Source: Symbiodinium natans
Lineage: Eukaryota; Sar; Dinophyceae; Suessiales; Symbiodiniaceae
NCBI GenBank assembly: GCA_905221605.1
Contig: CAJNDS010002130.1
Coordinates: 201,001 to 265,000, forward strand
Length of the DNA: 64,000 nt
Direction: 5' to 3'
Under the pieces are notes generated by a model. The model was not told the DNA's origin and did no database searches. It was given only the letters and a program-made list of their open reading frames with translations. Below are positions 11,125 to 23,624 of this stretch, piece after piece. A program made the translations under genes and the position numbers. Each line of letters opens with the position of its first letter. The first letter of the stretch is position 1.

Positions 11125-11350
11125 AAGCAGCGGACGTTGCGAACCGCAAGGCTACCTCCATGCAGTTCACCGACAACACCGAAGCGTTGGCGTGTGCTGC
11201 AGGGAACATGAGGCCAGCAAGGACAATGTAGGCTTCTGGAAATGCCTGCCGGGCACCTCCCGAGAAGAAAACGAAGGCCGCATTCCTTCCGTTCCTTCTA
11301 CTACGACTACCTTCCTGCGGCAGCGTTGCCTCTTCCGCCAATGTTTTCAT
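10977..11350 (-). pseudogene. Alpha/beta-hydrolase (lipase-like) fragment with frame break
   Basis: The frame from ATG 11350 reads AFVFFSGGARQAFPEAYIVL ... GFIPRVYAS and stops at TGA 11077-11075. One base over, the next frame begins at 11078 and reads VILIGHSLGAYVARAVAGHL followed by ERMDFKLYTNVHF and a stop at 10977. GHSLG is the G-x-S-x-G nucleophile elbow of alpha/beta-hydrolases, with the preceding hydrophobic strand in place. The break is either a one-base indel or an unrecognised splice. Asp and His partners of the triad were not identified. This is about 125 residues of a normally larger domain. Confidence 0.45.
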
Positions 11351-12477
11351 CTCATGCCTGCATGCAGCAAAGATGCCACGCGACGAACACGGAGTTCAGT
11401 TCCAGGGTACCTTCTGGCTATCCCCCTCGTCGGCCGTGGTTGAAGTGCAGACATGCGATTGACAATGAGGTAGAAGGCAGTCTGAATCCTGCACGGTTTG
11501 AGCCCACCCCAATCAAAGGGTTGCGGTGGTCTTAGACATCGGACTGCCAGATGCCGAAACAACGTGCGACCAGTTGTTCAGGCTTGGCACTATGAAAAAT
11601 GCAGGAGACGTTTTCGGCCATCTAGGCTCCTTCCGAAAGCTCTAGATTACAAGCCCTGCATGGAAGACCCAACACACAAGAAACATCCAGCTGCACGGCG
11701 GTGGAATTCACAGGGTGATATCGTTCGCGGGGTGAGGCAAAGATTTGCTCGCTGCACTAGTGCCTTTGGAATGCACTGCATCACGGGCTTGTGACCGACC
11801 CAAGAGATCCACACTGATGTAGGGCTGCGTGGGCCGCTGCGTGCGTCTTGAGCCACAGATGCGAGTTGGTGATGGTCCCTGGGAAGCTCGGAATTTCGAC
11901 CAACATCATGGTGGTTGTGGAGTCGGGCATGAGCTGTTGCTCTGTGTACAGCGCATGGTCTTCCAGCTGTGCAGTTGGAGAATTCGGAAAGCGATAACCG
12001 CGATGGTGGTTGTGGAGTCGGGCATGAGCTGTTGCTCTGTGTACAGTGCATGGTCTTCCTAGGCCTTGGACTGCTTTTCTCCATTGCGAGCACACCGCAA
12101 GTGCATCGCAAACTACGCCGTGTACTCTGACTGGCAGCGATGCTTCCAGAAGCACAGCATGCCACCGCGCAGAATAGGAATGTCGCTGGTATCGGGGCTT
12201 CGTGAGTGTTGAGGAGAGATATCCAAGGGGATCATGCTGCAAAAATGGCATCTGGCGGCGTGACAACCGAGGGAAACTGAAAGGCTCTTCAGCTGAGCCG
12301 CAACTTGGAACCCCTTGGGGCCATGGCCACCCTCACTCTCCCAAGAGTAACAATTTCTTGTCTAAGCAACAGCGCCCCTCCGCGCTTGGCTTGGCTTGGC
12401 TGCGCATCGCGCGCCATGCCCGTGCCTGCACACCGCTGCCGCGTTCAGAGAGCGAAAGAGCGGTTGGCTCGGGCCCT

Positions 12478-12862
12478 GGCTGCCCAGACTGCAAACTTGA
12501 TTTTGGCCCGGGCCCTGGCTTGCAAGACGAAGGCTTCGTTGCGCGGCGCGCTCCATGCCCGTGCTCCCCAATTTTTCAAGGCTTCGTTGCCTGCAGCCCT
12601 GCAGGCTTAGGCCTCAACAGCAGGGGACCAGTGCAGAGTCGGAGTCGGGCCTGGGCACAAATTCCTCTTCACTTCCAAGGAAGAGGGCCTGGCGTTCCGA
12701 CCGCGATAGCAAGTTCACTTTTTCACTCACTCTGCTTAAGAGAGCTTTCGCTATGACCCGCACTCGCCATGCTGCTCAGGCAAGAGCAGGGAACACGAGA
12801 AGGGGGCCCGATACAACGATACAAGGGCACATCGACAGCTGAGTGCTGAGAGTGCTGCAGCT
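12478..12862 (+). repeat. 385-bp direct duplication, copy 1
   Basis: This is near-identical to 14144-14528, with the same length and only one difference noticed (GGGCACATCG versus GGGCACGTCG). It is much less diverged than the surrounding repeats. Confidence 0.92.
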
Positions 12863-14143
12863 GCAGAGGGCAGCCGCGTGAGGAACTTTGACAGCTCTAC
12901 GGACTGAACCTGGGATCCACTGAACTGCAGGACATGGCATCATATGCGTTATCTAGGGACTTGTGGACGGAAACAGCTTTGACTGCGCATCGCGCGCCAT
13001 ATGCACGCCTGCGCCTGTAAGACCTTCGTGATCAGACTCCCACTCCTGGCTCCAAGACCAGCAGGGAACACGACACACAAGGCACATCCATCAGAATCGT
13101 GTGAACGGGGGTGCAGAGTCGGGTATGTGTGGGAATTGTGGCACTGTGGGACAGGTGGCAGCTGCTCTGGGGGGCCCTCTGGAATCCAATCATAATCCAA
13201 GGAAGCCGTGGCCTCGGACTTGTGGCGAAAGCGCAAACCAAAGGCTGCGCGGTCGGAGGCAAGGATTGCCCACATTGCCCACACAGTGTGCTGCGACGTG
13301 CACCTGCAAGACACTCAGAAGATCAGCCTCGCACTCCAGGCTTCAACACCATGGAACACGACACACGAAGACCACGAAGCTGTTCAGGAGAAGGAACGAA
13401 GGCGTTTGCGGACTCAGGCAAACGATGCATGAAACGCGGAGGCCTCTTCAACCGGTCGTATGTGAGGGCTGCTTCACTCTTGTTCCCCTCCAGGTGAAAT
13501 ACCTCTTGCGCCATGCCCTTGCGTGCTCATGGCCCCTGTTTTCAGCACATTGAGCCAAATCTATATGTGCTGCGCGCACTCGTGCATGGCGAGCTACGTC
13601 ATGCATTTCAAATTTCAAGGCAGGTATGCAGCCAATGTAGCCTTTCCGGTGAAACCAACAGATCTCTCATTCGAGCCTCGTACAGAGCCAAGCGCAAGCC
13701 CTAGCTCACTTTATCATTGCGCGTCCTGTGTGCTTGTCAGCACTTTCTCGGGCGCAGGCCTTGGACTCTCTCCACGGGCAAAAACAGCAAAACACACGAA
13801 AGTTCGGCTCCCACGAGAGGCGGACGAAGGAGCGCGGGTCTCAGCAGGGCTCGGGGGTATCGAGCGGCTTTCCCTCGGATGGCCAGAATATTGCAAGTCG
13901 CGCAAACTGCAAGGATGGCAGGCTCCAAGGAGCTCACCGGGGCATCGAGCCTTCACTAAGGCTGATCACATAACAGATGCACATGCTGAAGACTGAAGCC
14001 CTGAAGGCCGGCCGTATAGTGCGAAAGCACGCGGGCTGTCTGAAACATGCTGAAAACACTGGGCCTAACTGGCCTAACTACATCGTGGCACACGCACCAA
14101 GACCCTACGTGACATGACCCCACAGATCCCGACCCTGGGCCCG

Positions 14144-14528
14144 GGCTGCCCAGACTGCAAACTTGATTTTGGCCCGGGCCCTGGCTTGCAAGACGAAGGC
14201 TTCGTTGCGCGGCGCGCTCCATGCCCGTGCTCCCCAATTTTTCAAGGCTTCGTTGCCTGCAGCCCTGCAGGCTTAGGCCTCAACAGCAGGGGACCAGTGC
14301 AGAGTCGGAGTCGGGCCTGGGCACAAATTCCTCTTCACTTCCAAGGAAGAGGGCCTGGCGTTCCGACCGCGATAGCAAGTTCACTTTTTCACTCACTCTG
14401 CTTAAGAGAGCTTTCGCTATGACCCGCACTCGCCATGCTGCTCAGGCAAGAGCAGGGAACACGAGAAGGGGGCCCGATACAACGATACAAGGGCACGTCG
14501 ACAGCTGAGTGCTGAGAGTGCTGCAGCT
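14144..14528 (+). repeat. 385-bp direct duplication, copy 2
   Basis: This is the second copy of 12478-12862. A further ~30-bp piece of it (CTCTGCTTAAGAGAGCTTTC) is repeated again right after its end, at 14534. Confidence 0.92.
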
Positions 14529-17500
14529 TTCACTCTGCTTAAGAGAGCTTTCGCTATGACCCTCCAGGCCCTTCCTGCGAAACGTACTCGTGCTCGGATG
14601 CACCGCGGCATGGAGTCATGGACTTGAGACCGGCCACGAAAGCTAGGTTGCCACGAGAGGGGGCGTACCAGCGACGGTCTCAGACGGGCACTCATGAGGG
14701 CATGGCTAGAGTAATTCTTATTGCAAATGCATCGAAGTGCATCTGTAGGAACGGCTCGAAGGAGCCAGCTCGCATGAGTACCAAGCTGTGATCTTGAGGC
14801 AGTGCGCGGTCTGAGTGCGGCAGCATCGAGCGGCCTTCAGTGGTGAAGGTATACCGTTCACAGGCCTTGGACTGTTTCTGCCCATGGCCACAATGGCGAC
14901 AATATTGCACAGGCATTGCAAGCTGCAGGGGGTTGCGCCACGTACAAGCACAGCCCAGCACGCCACCAAGCACAATGTGGTCGCAAACTAAGTTCGTGAA
15001 ATGAGCGCTTCCCTAATTCTGAGGCCGGCGCGAAGCTGAAAGACTGTATCAGCAAGCATCGACTCGGCGTTCAGAGTTTCTATAGGGAGCCTTTGCAACG
15101 TGCGTGTGCCCATGTGTGCTGACAGGCAGGGCGAAACTAAAAGAATCTGCGTGGAAATGGGGCATCGATGCTGTCACCTTGAATCAACGCGCGCCGGGGC
15201 ATCGAGCAACCTTCAAATCTCCCTGACTTGGATATATTGCAAGTCCATGGCAAACTGCAGGAGGCTGCAAATGGCTGTGGATGCAACGTGCTCACTCCCA
15301 ATCATTTTCCGGCGGTTTACACAGAATTGATTCGACCCTCTCTGGACAAGGTTGTGGGACTTTAGGAGTGTTCTTGCTGCTCTTAGGCTCTCTCTGAGAA
15401 GACACAGGAGGCGGCATGCGGCCCACAAAAATCTGGAAGGCACGGCTGCGCATGCGCCATGTGCCCTCAGGGGCGCCTTGTTTTTCTGTGCAGAACAAAG
15501 GAAGGAACAGAAAGAGGGGAACAGAAAGAGGAACATCCAGCTGCATTTCGGCCGCGTTCAGAGAGTGAAAGAGCGGTTGCCTGCTCGGGCCCAAGCTTCC
15601 CTCAGACTGCAAGCTTGCTTTTTGTGTAAGACCCTAAGGGCCTCAAGGCTTCATATTGCGCATGTGGAGCATCTTGCGCGTGCGCGCACCGTGCCCGCGC
15701 CTGCAAGAAGCTGTACATGCCTCCTTGCTCAGTAGGTCAGTAGGGGCGGCCCTTGAAAGGCAACTTCCGAATGCCGAAAGCGAAGGTTGGTCATCCGGGC
15801 ATGCGCTGCACGAGAAAACGTGAGAAATGAAGGAAGGCGCGGCTTTGGACTTGTGACGGTCGGCTGGATTCCTGGGGCAAGGGCAGTGCTGTGGAAGGTT
15901 TGGCACATCGATGCAGACGCCTCCAAGACGCTCAAAGGCTCCTCCCATCCCTGCTGCCTCCAACACCAGGGAGCACAAGACTCACAAGACTCACAAGTCC
16001 AGCTGCAAAGATGGAGAACTCAGAAAACCCTCGGCGCGGAGGCGGGCATGAGCTGCGAGAGGAAACATCACAGCTGCTCTCGATACTGAAGGCCTTTTTG
16101 GAAGCCATTCAAACAAAGGCATGGCCTTGGACTTGTGACGCACAAGCTCCTGACTTGGCCTCCGTGTTCTGAAAGTCTTGATTGCACGCGCACCTTGCTT
16201 CAACACTAGCAGAGAACACGACAGCGAAAGGTCCCATTGGCGTTGGTCTGCACTCTCAACGTCTGACACCGAAACATGCTACATGCTAGGTCGGCTGGAT
16301 CTGGAGGCTATGCAGAGCCATGCAGAGCCATGCAGAGCCAAAGCAGCACAACTGGCAATGGCAAGCAGAAGTCCGCCCGCGCCTGTATCACTCGGGCAAG
16401 ACATATGAATCATATGACGCTGACAGACATTTCAGGGGCCTACACGCGGGCTGCATCAGAGACTGACCTCCCGAAAGTCTCGTGTGACCTGCTCAGGCAA
16501 AACACGCTAGCTGAGACACCTTTGCCAAGCTGAGCTGCAACACCTAAATGACCTCACCAGCCGCGGTCACGCTGCCTCTTGTGACTGGTTGGAGAAGATG
16601 TGAGGACTCGGCAGCGCCGCTCGAATGGCAGCAACATCCCACCCGGTCGAAACGCAGCGCGCCTCTCTCCGAAGACTGCGGCCTTGGACTTGTGACGGTC
16701 GATTGAGTTGCTGAGGCAAGGGCGCTGTGGATGAAGGTTTGGCTGCACATGGTTCACGATGCAGGTGCCTTCAACACACTTGCGCAAGGGCTGAGCCCCC
16801 CATTTTGCGGAGGCTCCAAGAGAAGCAGGGAACGCAGCAGACAGCACATCCAACTGGGCAGCGTGAATGTCGTGCGCCAGCCATCACTTTGAACAGAGAC
16901 TCCGGGGTGACAGCTGCTACGTTGCTCTGTGTACTGGAGCCTTTGGATTCCGCTGAGTCGAAGGAAATTGTTTTGGACTAGAAGACTGGGCACACTGTGT
17001 AAAGGCTTTGTTTTGTAGCATGCATTCGGAGGTTCTGAGATGTTCTGAGGCACACGAGCCCTCTCCGCAAGCAGAGAACTCTGGAGCAATCATGGGGCCC
17101 GGCTTATACTGAGGGCAGCACAGAACTCAAACACGCAAGCAGAATCAGCAGATGTCCAGTTGGCCAATGATTGGAACGCTTCGAAGACGTCTTTGGGAAG
17201 CTAGCGAGTCACACACTCTGGCAAGAGAGCAACAACTGAAGCAACCGGGACGTGTCAGGGCCAAGTTTTGCTGAAGGAAGGGCTCGGGGACTCCAGGAGC
17301 AGGGAAGACGATACAATACGATACAATCCGATACTTCAAAAGATCAGGAAGCCGCAACATAGCGGTCGCTGACTCATGGAGCCACGCGCTGAAGCGGCGG
17401 CATCGTGACGCTGCTCTCGTTGCTCTCGTTGCTCCCCTCCTTTGAATCGCAAGAGGGCGTGGCTTTGGATTTGTCGAAGGCTTCGAAAGACTCCTGACTG

Positions 17501-17907
17501 GGAGTCCTAAAAGGAAAGCTTGGCTGCGCATCGTGCCCGTGCGAGCAAGACACTCGCGCAGAGGATCAGCCTCCCACGCCAGGCTCCAAGACCAGCAAAG
17601 AACACGAGACGCAGGGGACATCAAGCTGCAAATGTGGAGAGTTCAGAAGCGATGGGTGTTGCAGAAATTGTAGAATCGGGAAGGAAACATGACAGCTGCT
17701 GGTCTCAATGTGACAGTTTGCAGCACACTGCCCTTTGGACTCCAAGGATTCAAAGGAAGGCATGAGAGTTTGAAGGCCTTGGACTTGTGACAGCCGCAAA
17801 CAGCGTTCCTTGGAGTGGGAAAACGCTTCTGAACGAAGGCTTGATGGCAGCATCAGCCTCCCACTCCCGCAGGCTCCAAGACCAGCAGGGAACACTGGAC
17901 ACGGCAC

Positions 17908-17968
17908 ATCTAGGGCATCTAGCGCATCTGGGGCATCTAGGGCATCTAGGGCATCTAGGGCATCTAGT
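17908..17968 (+). repeat. 9-bp minisatellite GGGCATCTA
   Basis: About seven copies with single-base variants lie inside the decayed repeat field. Confidence 0.9.
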
Positions 17969-19470
17969 TCCAGAGCCTGAGCATGCAAAGAGTGCAAGTT
18001 GCGAAAGCGATTGCGGCGTCGGGCATGACCGGGGCTTGGCCTTAGAAGCCTTCGGACTGGCTGAGTTCCAGGTTGGGCAGCAGTGCTGTCTAAAATGAAG
18101 GTTTCGCTGCACGTGCAGGATGCAGGTGCCTCCAAGGCAAACTATGCTGGCGCCGCAACAAACTTTCGCACGGGCTCGGCCGCCTACACCCGCAGACAGC
18201 CTGCAGAACTCAAGACCAGCAGGGAACACCGTACACAGAGAACATCCAGCCGCACAGTTGGAGCATGAGAGCGAACCTGGCTGCGGCGTTGGGCATGAGC
18301 CACACGACGAGTTTTGACAGCTGCTGCTGTGTATCCTGGAGCACTTGTAAGCCGCTGGTTCGAAGGAAGACGTGGCTTTGCTTCAGACTGGGCAAGGGAT
18401 GCAAGGGCTGCGACGTCCTGGCGAAGAAAGCTTGGCTGAAGGGCACTCTCACATCGGCGACGTGCCACTCTCGCATGGACCTGTCTGGTCCTGCTGCACC
18501 GGCAATACCGGTAAAGCCAAGAATGGCCAAGAGCGCTTGCTGGGCACCCGCTGTCATTTTCCTGACAGGGCTTGTTTCGTTTTTCAACAACCCCCACCTC
18601 CCCGACCAGCTGTTGCCTGAGTCCTGTTGCCTTGTTGTTTGCGATCTTGGGTGGCATGCACTGATTGCGTAAGTTGTGCACGACGGCGATGTCGGCTTCG
18701 AGCACGCAGCCTTTAGCTTCGGGTAGCGCTTTGAACCAAGTGCTTGCGGCAGCAACTGACGGACTAGCAAAAGCTTTCAAAGTTCTGTGCCCAATCCCTT
18801 TCGTCTTGACGAAAGCTTGGGCACGCGTCGCGTGCTTTGCTGGTGCCTGCAAGCACGACACTTGCGCACACGCTCAGCATCCCACTCCCGCAGGCTTCGA
18901 GACCAGCAGGGAACACCAGGCACAAGGCATCCAGCTGCACAGCTGGAGAATTCAGAAAGCGACACCGGCGGAGTCGGACAACTAAGGGGAGGTGAAAGCT
19001 GTTGCCGTCCGTACTCGGGCCTTGGGACTGTGCTGAATTACAGCTGAAAATGAGGCCTTGGACTTGCGACCGCAAACGATTCACCGCGGCTGGAGAAAAC
19101 TACATGTACGCATGACAATTGCAGCTTAGCCGCATGACCGACCCAAGCAGAGGCCGGGGGAAGACTGTGGGCACGGCATGGGTTGCCAGCAAGTACCGCA
19201 GTTGGCACCCTGGTACAGGCAGGGTGGGAAGGATGAAACAACACGTAGCAATGTAGCTACACTTCGTGGGGATCCAGCAAGTGACAGTGGCTGCGAAGTC
19301 GTGCACCGCTTGAGAGATGGAACGTGACAGCTGCTCTGTGTGATGGAGCCTTGAATCTTCACTGAACCGAAAACAAGCAGGGAACCCGACGCTCAAGCTG
19401 TTGCGGAGTCGGGAGCCTCAGCGGAAGACGTGGCCTTAGACTTACGAAAGAGTTCCAGACTGTGCATGAG

Positions 19471-19531
19471 CATGGGCCCCATGGGCATGGGCCCCGTGGG
19501 CATGGGCCCCATGGGCATGGGCCCCATGGGC
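19471..19531. repeat. Palindromic minisatellite CATGGGCCC
   Basis: CATGGGCCCCATGGGCATGG-type units recur three to four times. Each is self-complementary. Confidence 0.9.
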
Positions 19532-19534
19532 TGC

Positions 19535-21175
19535 GTCCTGGAAGCTAACTTGGCACTTCCCCACAACTCAGAGAACTCACCTTAGCATCTGTTGAGTTGG
19601 GGGGAGCTTGGTAGCCAACTCTATGGCTCCGACTTGAACACGCTTCCAGCTGATAGGGCCGGCAGATAGGACACACAAGGCAGCGTCTCCAATTGAAACC
19701 TCCGCAGACAAGGCCCCACAGCCCCAGAAATGGGGCAGAGAAGTTCGGACGCTACCGTTTTGAGCTATCTTCCCAGTGACTTGGCTGCACAGTATGCCGA
19801 CTTCCCCTTTAGGAAGGCTCGGCCACTTCCACTGGGAGCTGCGCAAGATCAGAGCCCCTTGAGTGGGATCCTTGTTTCAACAGAGCCTCGCAATGCCAGA
19901 GACTCAAAGGCCAGAGCGGACAATGCACAGGGTGGCATCTAGAAGTGCCATGCTAAGGGCAGAGACTGAAGGCCGTGTGACAACATGCGACAGCGGTGTT
20001 CTATCTGCCAACGACTCCAAGCACAGCACGTGCCGGACTGAGAAGGTTCACGACCAGCGCTCCCCCCCCGAGGAGCCTTTGGAACACGTTGCGCCGAGAG
20101 ATTGTACGCCGTTGAAACACCGCCTTCACAGCAATCGCCTACTGCGGTGCCTTTCGCCTTTCCCCGTTACCCCAGATGATATGGTCATGGTGACAGTGCC
20201 CTGAACTTCTTGAGCTCAAGCCCAAGTAGCTCGTGCCTCAGAGGGCAGCACTGCAGGGTGCGGGAAGGGCAGGAAGGGTGTGCCACAGTCGGGAAAGATT
20301 GAACCTTTTCGCGGAAGGCATGGCAGCTTAAGAGGTTGAGCAGTCGCGCTCTAAGCCTCATCACACCCGCACCAGGACTTTTGGGCTTCGTGAGCAAGCT
20401 TCTGGAAGTCGTGCTGAACATAAGACCAGCCGGTCGCCCTGCCTCCGGGAACTGAGCGGACATGGAGAAGAATGGTAAAGTCAATCCGTGCCGCAAGCTT
20501 GTGTTGCGGGTCAAGGTCCCAGCCTTGCTCCTTGCGGCATGTCCACATACTAAGCAGATCCCGTTGAAAAACTAAAAAACGTACATAAGAGAGCATCCGA
20601 GTCCTCGGTCGTGGCGGTTCGGGTCACTCAGTGCCTGTCAGCGGGCATTTTCAGCAACGCTGAACCCAGAAGCTCCACCAAAGCCCTGCCTGAGGTCCCT
20701 GTGTGTCACATACGTCTCGATGGCGACAGCGACAACCTAGCCTGACAACCACGGGCACCAGGAGGCATCTACGACGCCTCATGCCAATTTCAGAGTTCAA
20801 CCTGCACAGGACCCCTCTCCAGCGCGTGCTTTGGGGGCGCCTTGCCGTCAAGATGCAAGCGACGGAGGTCAAGTCAGATCCTGCCAGTGACAAGGAGGTC
20901 TAACGACATGGACTCAGGAACCCCCAGAAACAGTGCTTCTGGGCCCGAATGCGAACACCCAACAACACCACTTGGTGTGGAAAGCTGCTTGCAAATAGAC
21001 AATACGAGTCATGCTACTAAGTCGCGCTAGAGCACAGCCTTCACTTAAGGGAGCCTTTTTTTTTGAGGATTCGGGCGGACTCCGCAAATTTGCAGTGAAA
21101 AAATGGTGCAGGCCTTTTGCTCAACCCACACAAGTCCACTGCAAACAGGCCTTCATTGGCACATATGGGAGCGGA
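19535..21175. other. No gene recognised
   Basis: Unique-looking sequence with short open frames on both strands. No repeat family or exon could be supported. Confidence 0.4.
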
Positions 21176-21179
21176 TTGC

Positions 21180-21350
21180 AAAGCATGCCTGTGGGTCACT
21201 GCTCCAACGCTAAAGTTTTACACGGAAGACGCGCAGATAGCCTTGGACAGGGCACAAACAGCTTCGGGCAGCATGCTTCAAGTCATGCTTCGGCGTGCCA
21301 CGGCTGCTGAAATGCTGGATCTTATCGAATTTCTACATCCGGCCCCTTAG
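21180..21350 (+). CDS. Terminal exon candidate
   Basis: The plus strand reads WVTAPTLKFYTEDAQIALDR and RATAAEMLDLIEFLHPAP to a stop at 21350. It is a helical, protein-like sequence. The 5' boundary is unclear and no family was recognised. Confidence 0.3.
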   Translation, partial: KACLWVTAPTLKFYTEDAQIALDRAQTASGSMLQVMLRRATAAEMLDLIEFLHPAP

Positions 21351-21887
21351 GCCCCTTCCCGAAAACATTAGGAGAGTCCAAAAAGCCTCTGAGTTGAACA
21401 CAAAAACAAACGCCCTCGCGCGACCCGGGTAGACTCGCATGTCTCTGCTTCATCTTCTCGCACTCTATCTCGAAGCACCGACTGCCATTGTCAACCCTCC
21501 GGCTCCCCTGAAGCTTCCATGGGAAAGCCCTCTCTGGTTCCTCAAGAGGTTCATTTCAGAACCTCGGGGTTTCTCCTTTGCACTTTCAGCGCTAAACCTC
21601 CATTTGCCCTGTCTTTCCATGCGAGAACTGTTTCCTCTCTATGATTCAATAGCCTCTAGACCCCCCTCCTCCCTCCCCCCACCCCCCTCAAAAAAAGTAT
21701 GAGCACAAACCGCGAAAAAACGAACACAAAATGATGAGCGGGCCAAGTTCCTCAAGCTCCCACACCGGCCGTCAAGAGCTATGAACCCTTTATGGCAAGC
21801 CAAGGCGTGCCATCCGCGGCCATTTTGCTCCGGCACGAAGGCTGCCAAGCGAAAAGTTGAAAGCTTCTCCACCCGTGGATTCCTGGG

Positions 21888-22448
21888 CTACCCATCTCCT
21901 TGAGGTCTTCTGGGCCATGGTGTGATGCTCAAGGATTCGCCTTCAATCTGCAAGAAAGATTTCTGCTCAGTTGTGAACAACTGGGGCATGTAATTAACTC
22001 GAACCACATCGTCATCAAGGGCTTGACATTGACATGCCTTTGAAGGCTTTAAGGCATAGAAGAATAGAAGAGATGCTTCGACCAATGCCGCACTCTGACC
22101 CGCGCCGGTGCTCTCAGAACCAGCTCTGGGGCCTTGGTACACCATGAATTTCACGGAGTTCCTTCTAACGTTCCATGCGCTTTTTTGGTTTTTGAGGGGG
22201 AGGGGGAGGGGGAGGGGGAGGAGGAGGAGGAGGAGGATCCTTGAGGTGGACCCTTGAGGAAACAAAGGAATTACAAGAAATACATGGCTAAGGCCAACAG
22301 AATGACTTGTGGTGCTGAGACGTTTAGGAGAAAGTGGGGGGTGGAACCCTGCAAAGTTTGACAATCCATCAACACCCGTGCAGCTTCGACATGGTACCTG
22401 GTACCATTTCGAGAGCTGAATACTATTTTGGGCATATTTCGGGAGCAT
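21888..22448 (-). CDS. 186-codon open frame with Leu/Pro run
   Basis: The frame starts at ATG 22448. It crosses a GGGGGA/GGA repeat that encodes a Leu/Pro run, then continues with protein-like sequence (ALDDDVVRVNYMPQLFTTEQ, then IEGESLSITPW). A good acceptor (TTTCTTGCAG) lies inside the 3' part, so the tail may be a separate last exon. No family was recognised. Confidence 0.3.
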   Translation of the reverse strand: MLPKYAQNSIQLSKWYQVPCRSCTGVDGLSNFAGFHPPLSPKRLSTTSHSVGLSHVFLVIPLFPQGSTSRILLLLLLPLPLPLPLKNQKSAWNVRRNSVKFMVYQGPRAGSESTGAGQSAALVEASLLFFYALKPSKACQCQALDDDVVRVNYMPQLFTTEQKSFLQIEGESLSITPWPRRPQGDG

Positions 22449-22661
22449 GCCCTATACCTCTAAGAACCACCCCCTAAATGGAATTTAGTGGAAGTTCCTT
22501 AGGGGGGCCGGAGTCGCGCCACCCCTGGCTGCTTTCCCTTTTTGCGCCGTGGTTCCGGGGCCATTTGCGCGAAAATGGTGGGCATGCAATGCTGCAAGCA
22601 TTCGCACAGGTTCCCCCCCTGGCAGCAATAAGAACTCGGCATAGTGGTCCTCGTTTTTTTT

Positions 22662-22767
22662 TAGGGTCTAGGATTTAGGGTTTAGGGTCTAGGATTTAGG
22701 GTTTAGGGTCTAGGATTTAGGGTTTAGGGTTTAGGGTTTAGGGTTTAGGGTTTAGGGTTTAGGGTTG
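22662..22767 (+). repeat. TTTAGGG array with GGGTCTAGGAT variants
   Basis: The array begins with a 21-bp higher-order unit (TTTAGGGTCTAGGATTTAGGG) repeated three times and then becomes pure TTTAGGG. A shorter array follows at 22904-22975. Confidence 0.9.
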
Positions 22768-22800
22768 AACAGTTCACGCAAAGCGCACTTTGGGGAGCAG

Positions 22801-22832
22801 GCTAGGGAGAGAGCTGCCTGGAAGGCCCTGAA
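22801..22832 (+). CDS. Micro-exon candidate
   Basis: The acceptor GGGGAGCAG is followed by ARERAAWKAL and a good GT donor (GAA/GTGAGC). It lies between two TTTAGGG arrays. Confidence 0.3.
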
Positions 22833-23234
22833 GTGAGCCAAAAGGGTCCATCTTTGTGGGGTGCGTCACTGTCGCAGGCTCCAGGGTTCCAGGCGAATCT
22901 GCTATTTAGGGTTTAGGGTTTAGGGTTTAGGGCTTAGGGCTTAGGGTTTAAAGTTTAGGGTTCAGGGTTTAGGGGGATCGCTGCGACAAGTGACCTAGCT
23001 AGGGAAAGGGTGCAGTGAAGATCCCCAGCCGGCTGACCAAGAACAAGGTGCACAAGTGTTTAGCCCCTGAACAAACCTGAAAAATCCCCTAAAATCCCCT
23101 AAAAACACCGAAAACCATATAAAGCAAAAGTAACTTAGAGAACTACCCTCAGGCTCCGACCCATGACCATGAGTTGCTTGCATGAAACCCCAAAAACCCT
23201 CAACCCTAACCCTACACCCCTAGAGGGCACGCAA

Positions 23235-23450
23235 AGTAGTGGCTTTAAGGCCCTTCTTGGGCCCATAAAACTCCAGCTTTCCATCCGGCGGCTCGTGTCC
23301 GTTCTAACAAAGATGAACGCCGCTCTCTTGGCTGAACAGCTAGTATACTCCCAGGCTCCCAGACCCTTGCACTCTGCCCGGCTTCTCAGGGATCTCCACA
23401 ACTGGGTCGTCAGCACGGGGGGCTTCAAGAAAAAGGGGGGAAGCTCTTGA
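23235..23450 (+). CDS. Open frame, helical, unknown
   Basis: The plus strand reads KALLGPIKLQLSIRRLVSVL, TKMNAALLAEQLVYSQA and LLRDLHNWVVSTGGFKKK to a stop at 23450. The amphipathic pattern suggests coding, but no splice acceptor or ATG was fixed and the minus strand is also open. Confidence 0.3.
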   Translation, partial: SSGFKALLGPIKLQLSIRRLVSVLTKMNAALLAEQLVYSQAPRPLHSARLLRDLHNWVVSTGGFKKKGGSS

Positions 23451-23624
23451 AGGCCAGAGAGACATCGCCCTGCGCATGGCGAGTCAAAACCGGGGCAATG
23501 GTGCCCCCAAACCCGCGCATGCGCAACGAGAGGCCCTGAAGGGGCCAAAACCCATTGGAATCATTGGAGCGAGGAGAAGCCCCCAAGTCTGCTGCTGGTG
23601 CTTTCTCAGCTCCCTGATATCTAC

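Larger units (their letters stand above)
11600..19450. repeat. Field of decayed interspersed/tandem repeats
   Basis: Divergent copies of one composite unit recur through 7.8 kb. One part is GGCCTTGGACTTGTGAC (13210, 15844, 16124, 16680, 17461, 17777, 19053 and others). Another is AGACCAGCAGGGAACAC (13060, 17583, 17880, 18217, 18902), often followed by ACATCCAGCTGCA and GAGTCGGGCATGAGCTG. Spacing is irregular (~280-780 bp). Both strands have many short open frames that repeat the same motifs in shifting frames, so these are repeats and not genes. No convincing gene was seen in this stretch. Confidence 0.7.

Noticed and set aside
11647-12266. Two overlapping open frames of 160-170 codons
   Set aside because: Both contain the same duplicated DNA segment read in different frames, so they reflect a repeat and not protein conservation.
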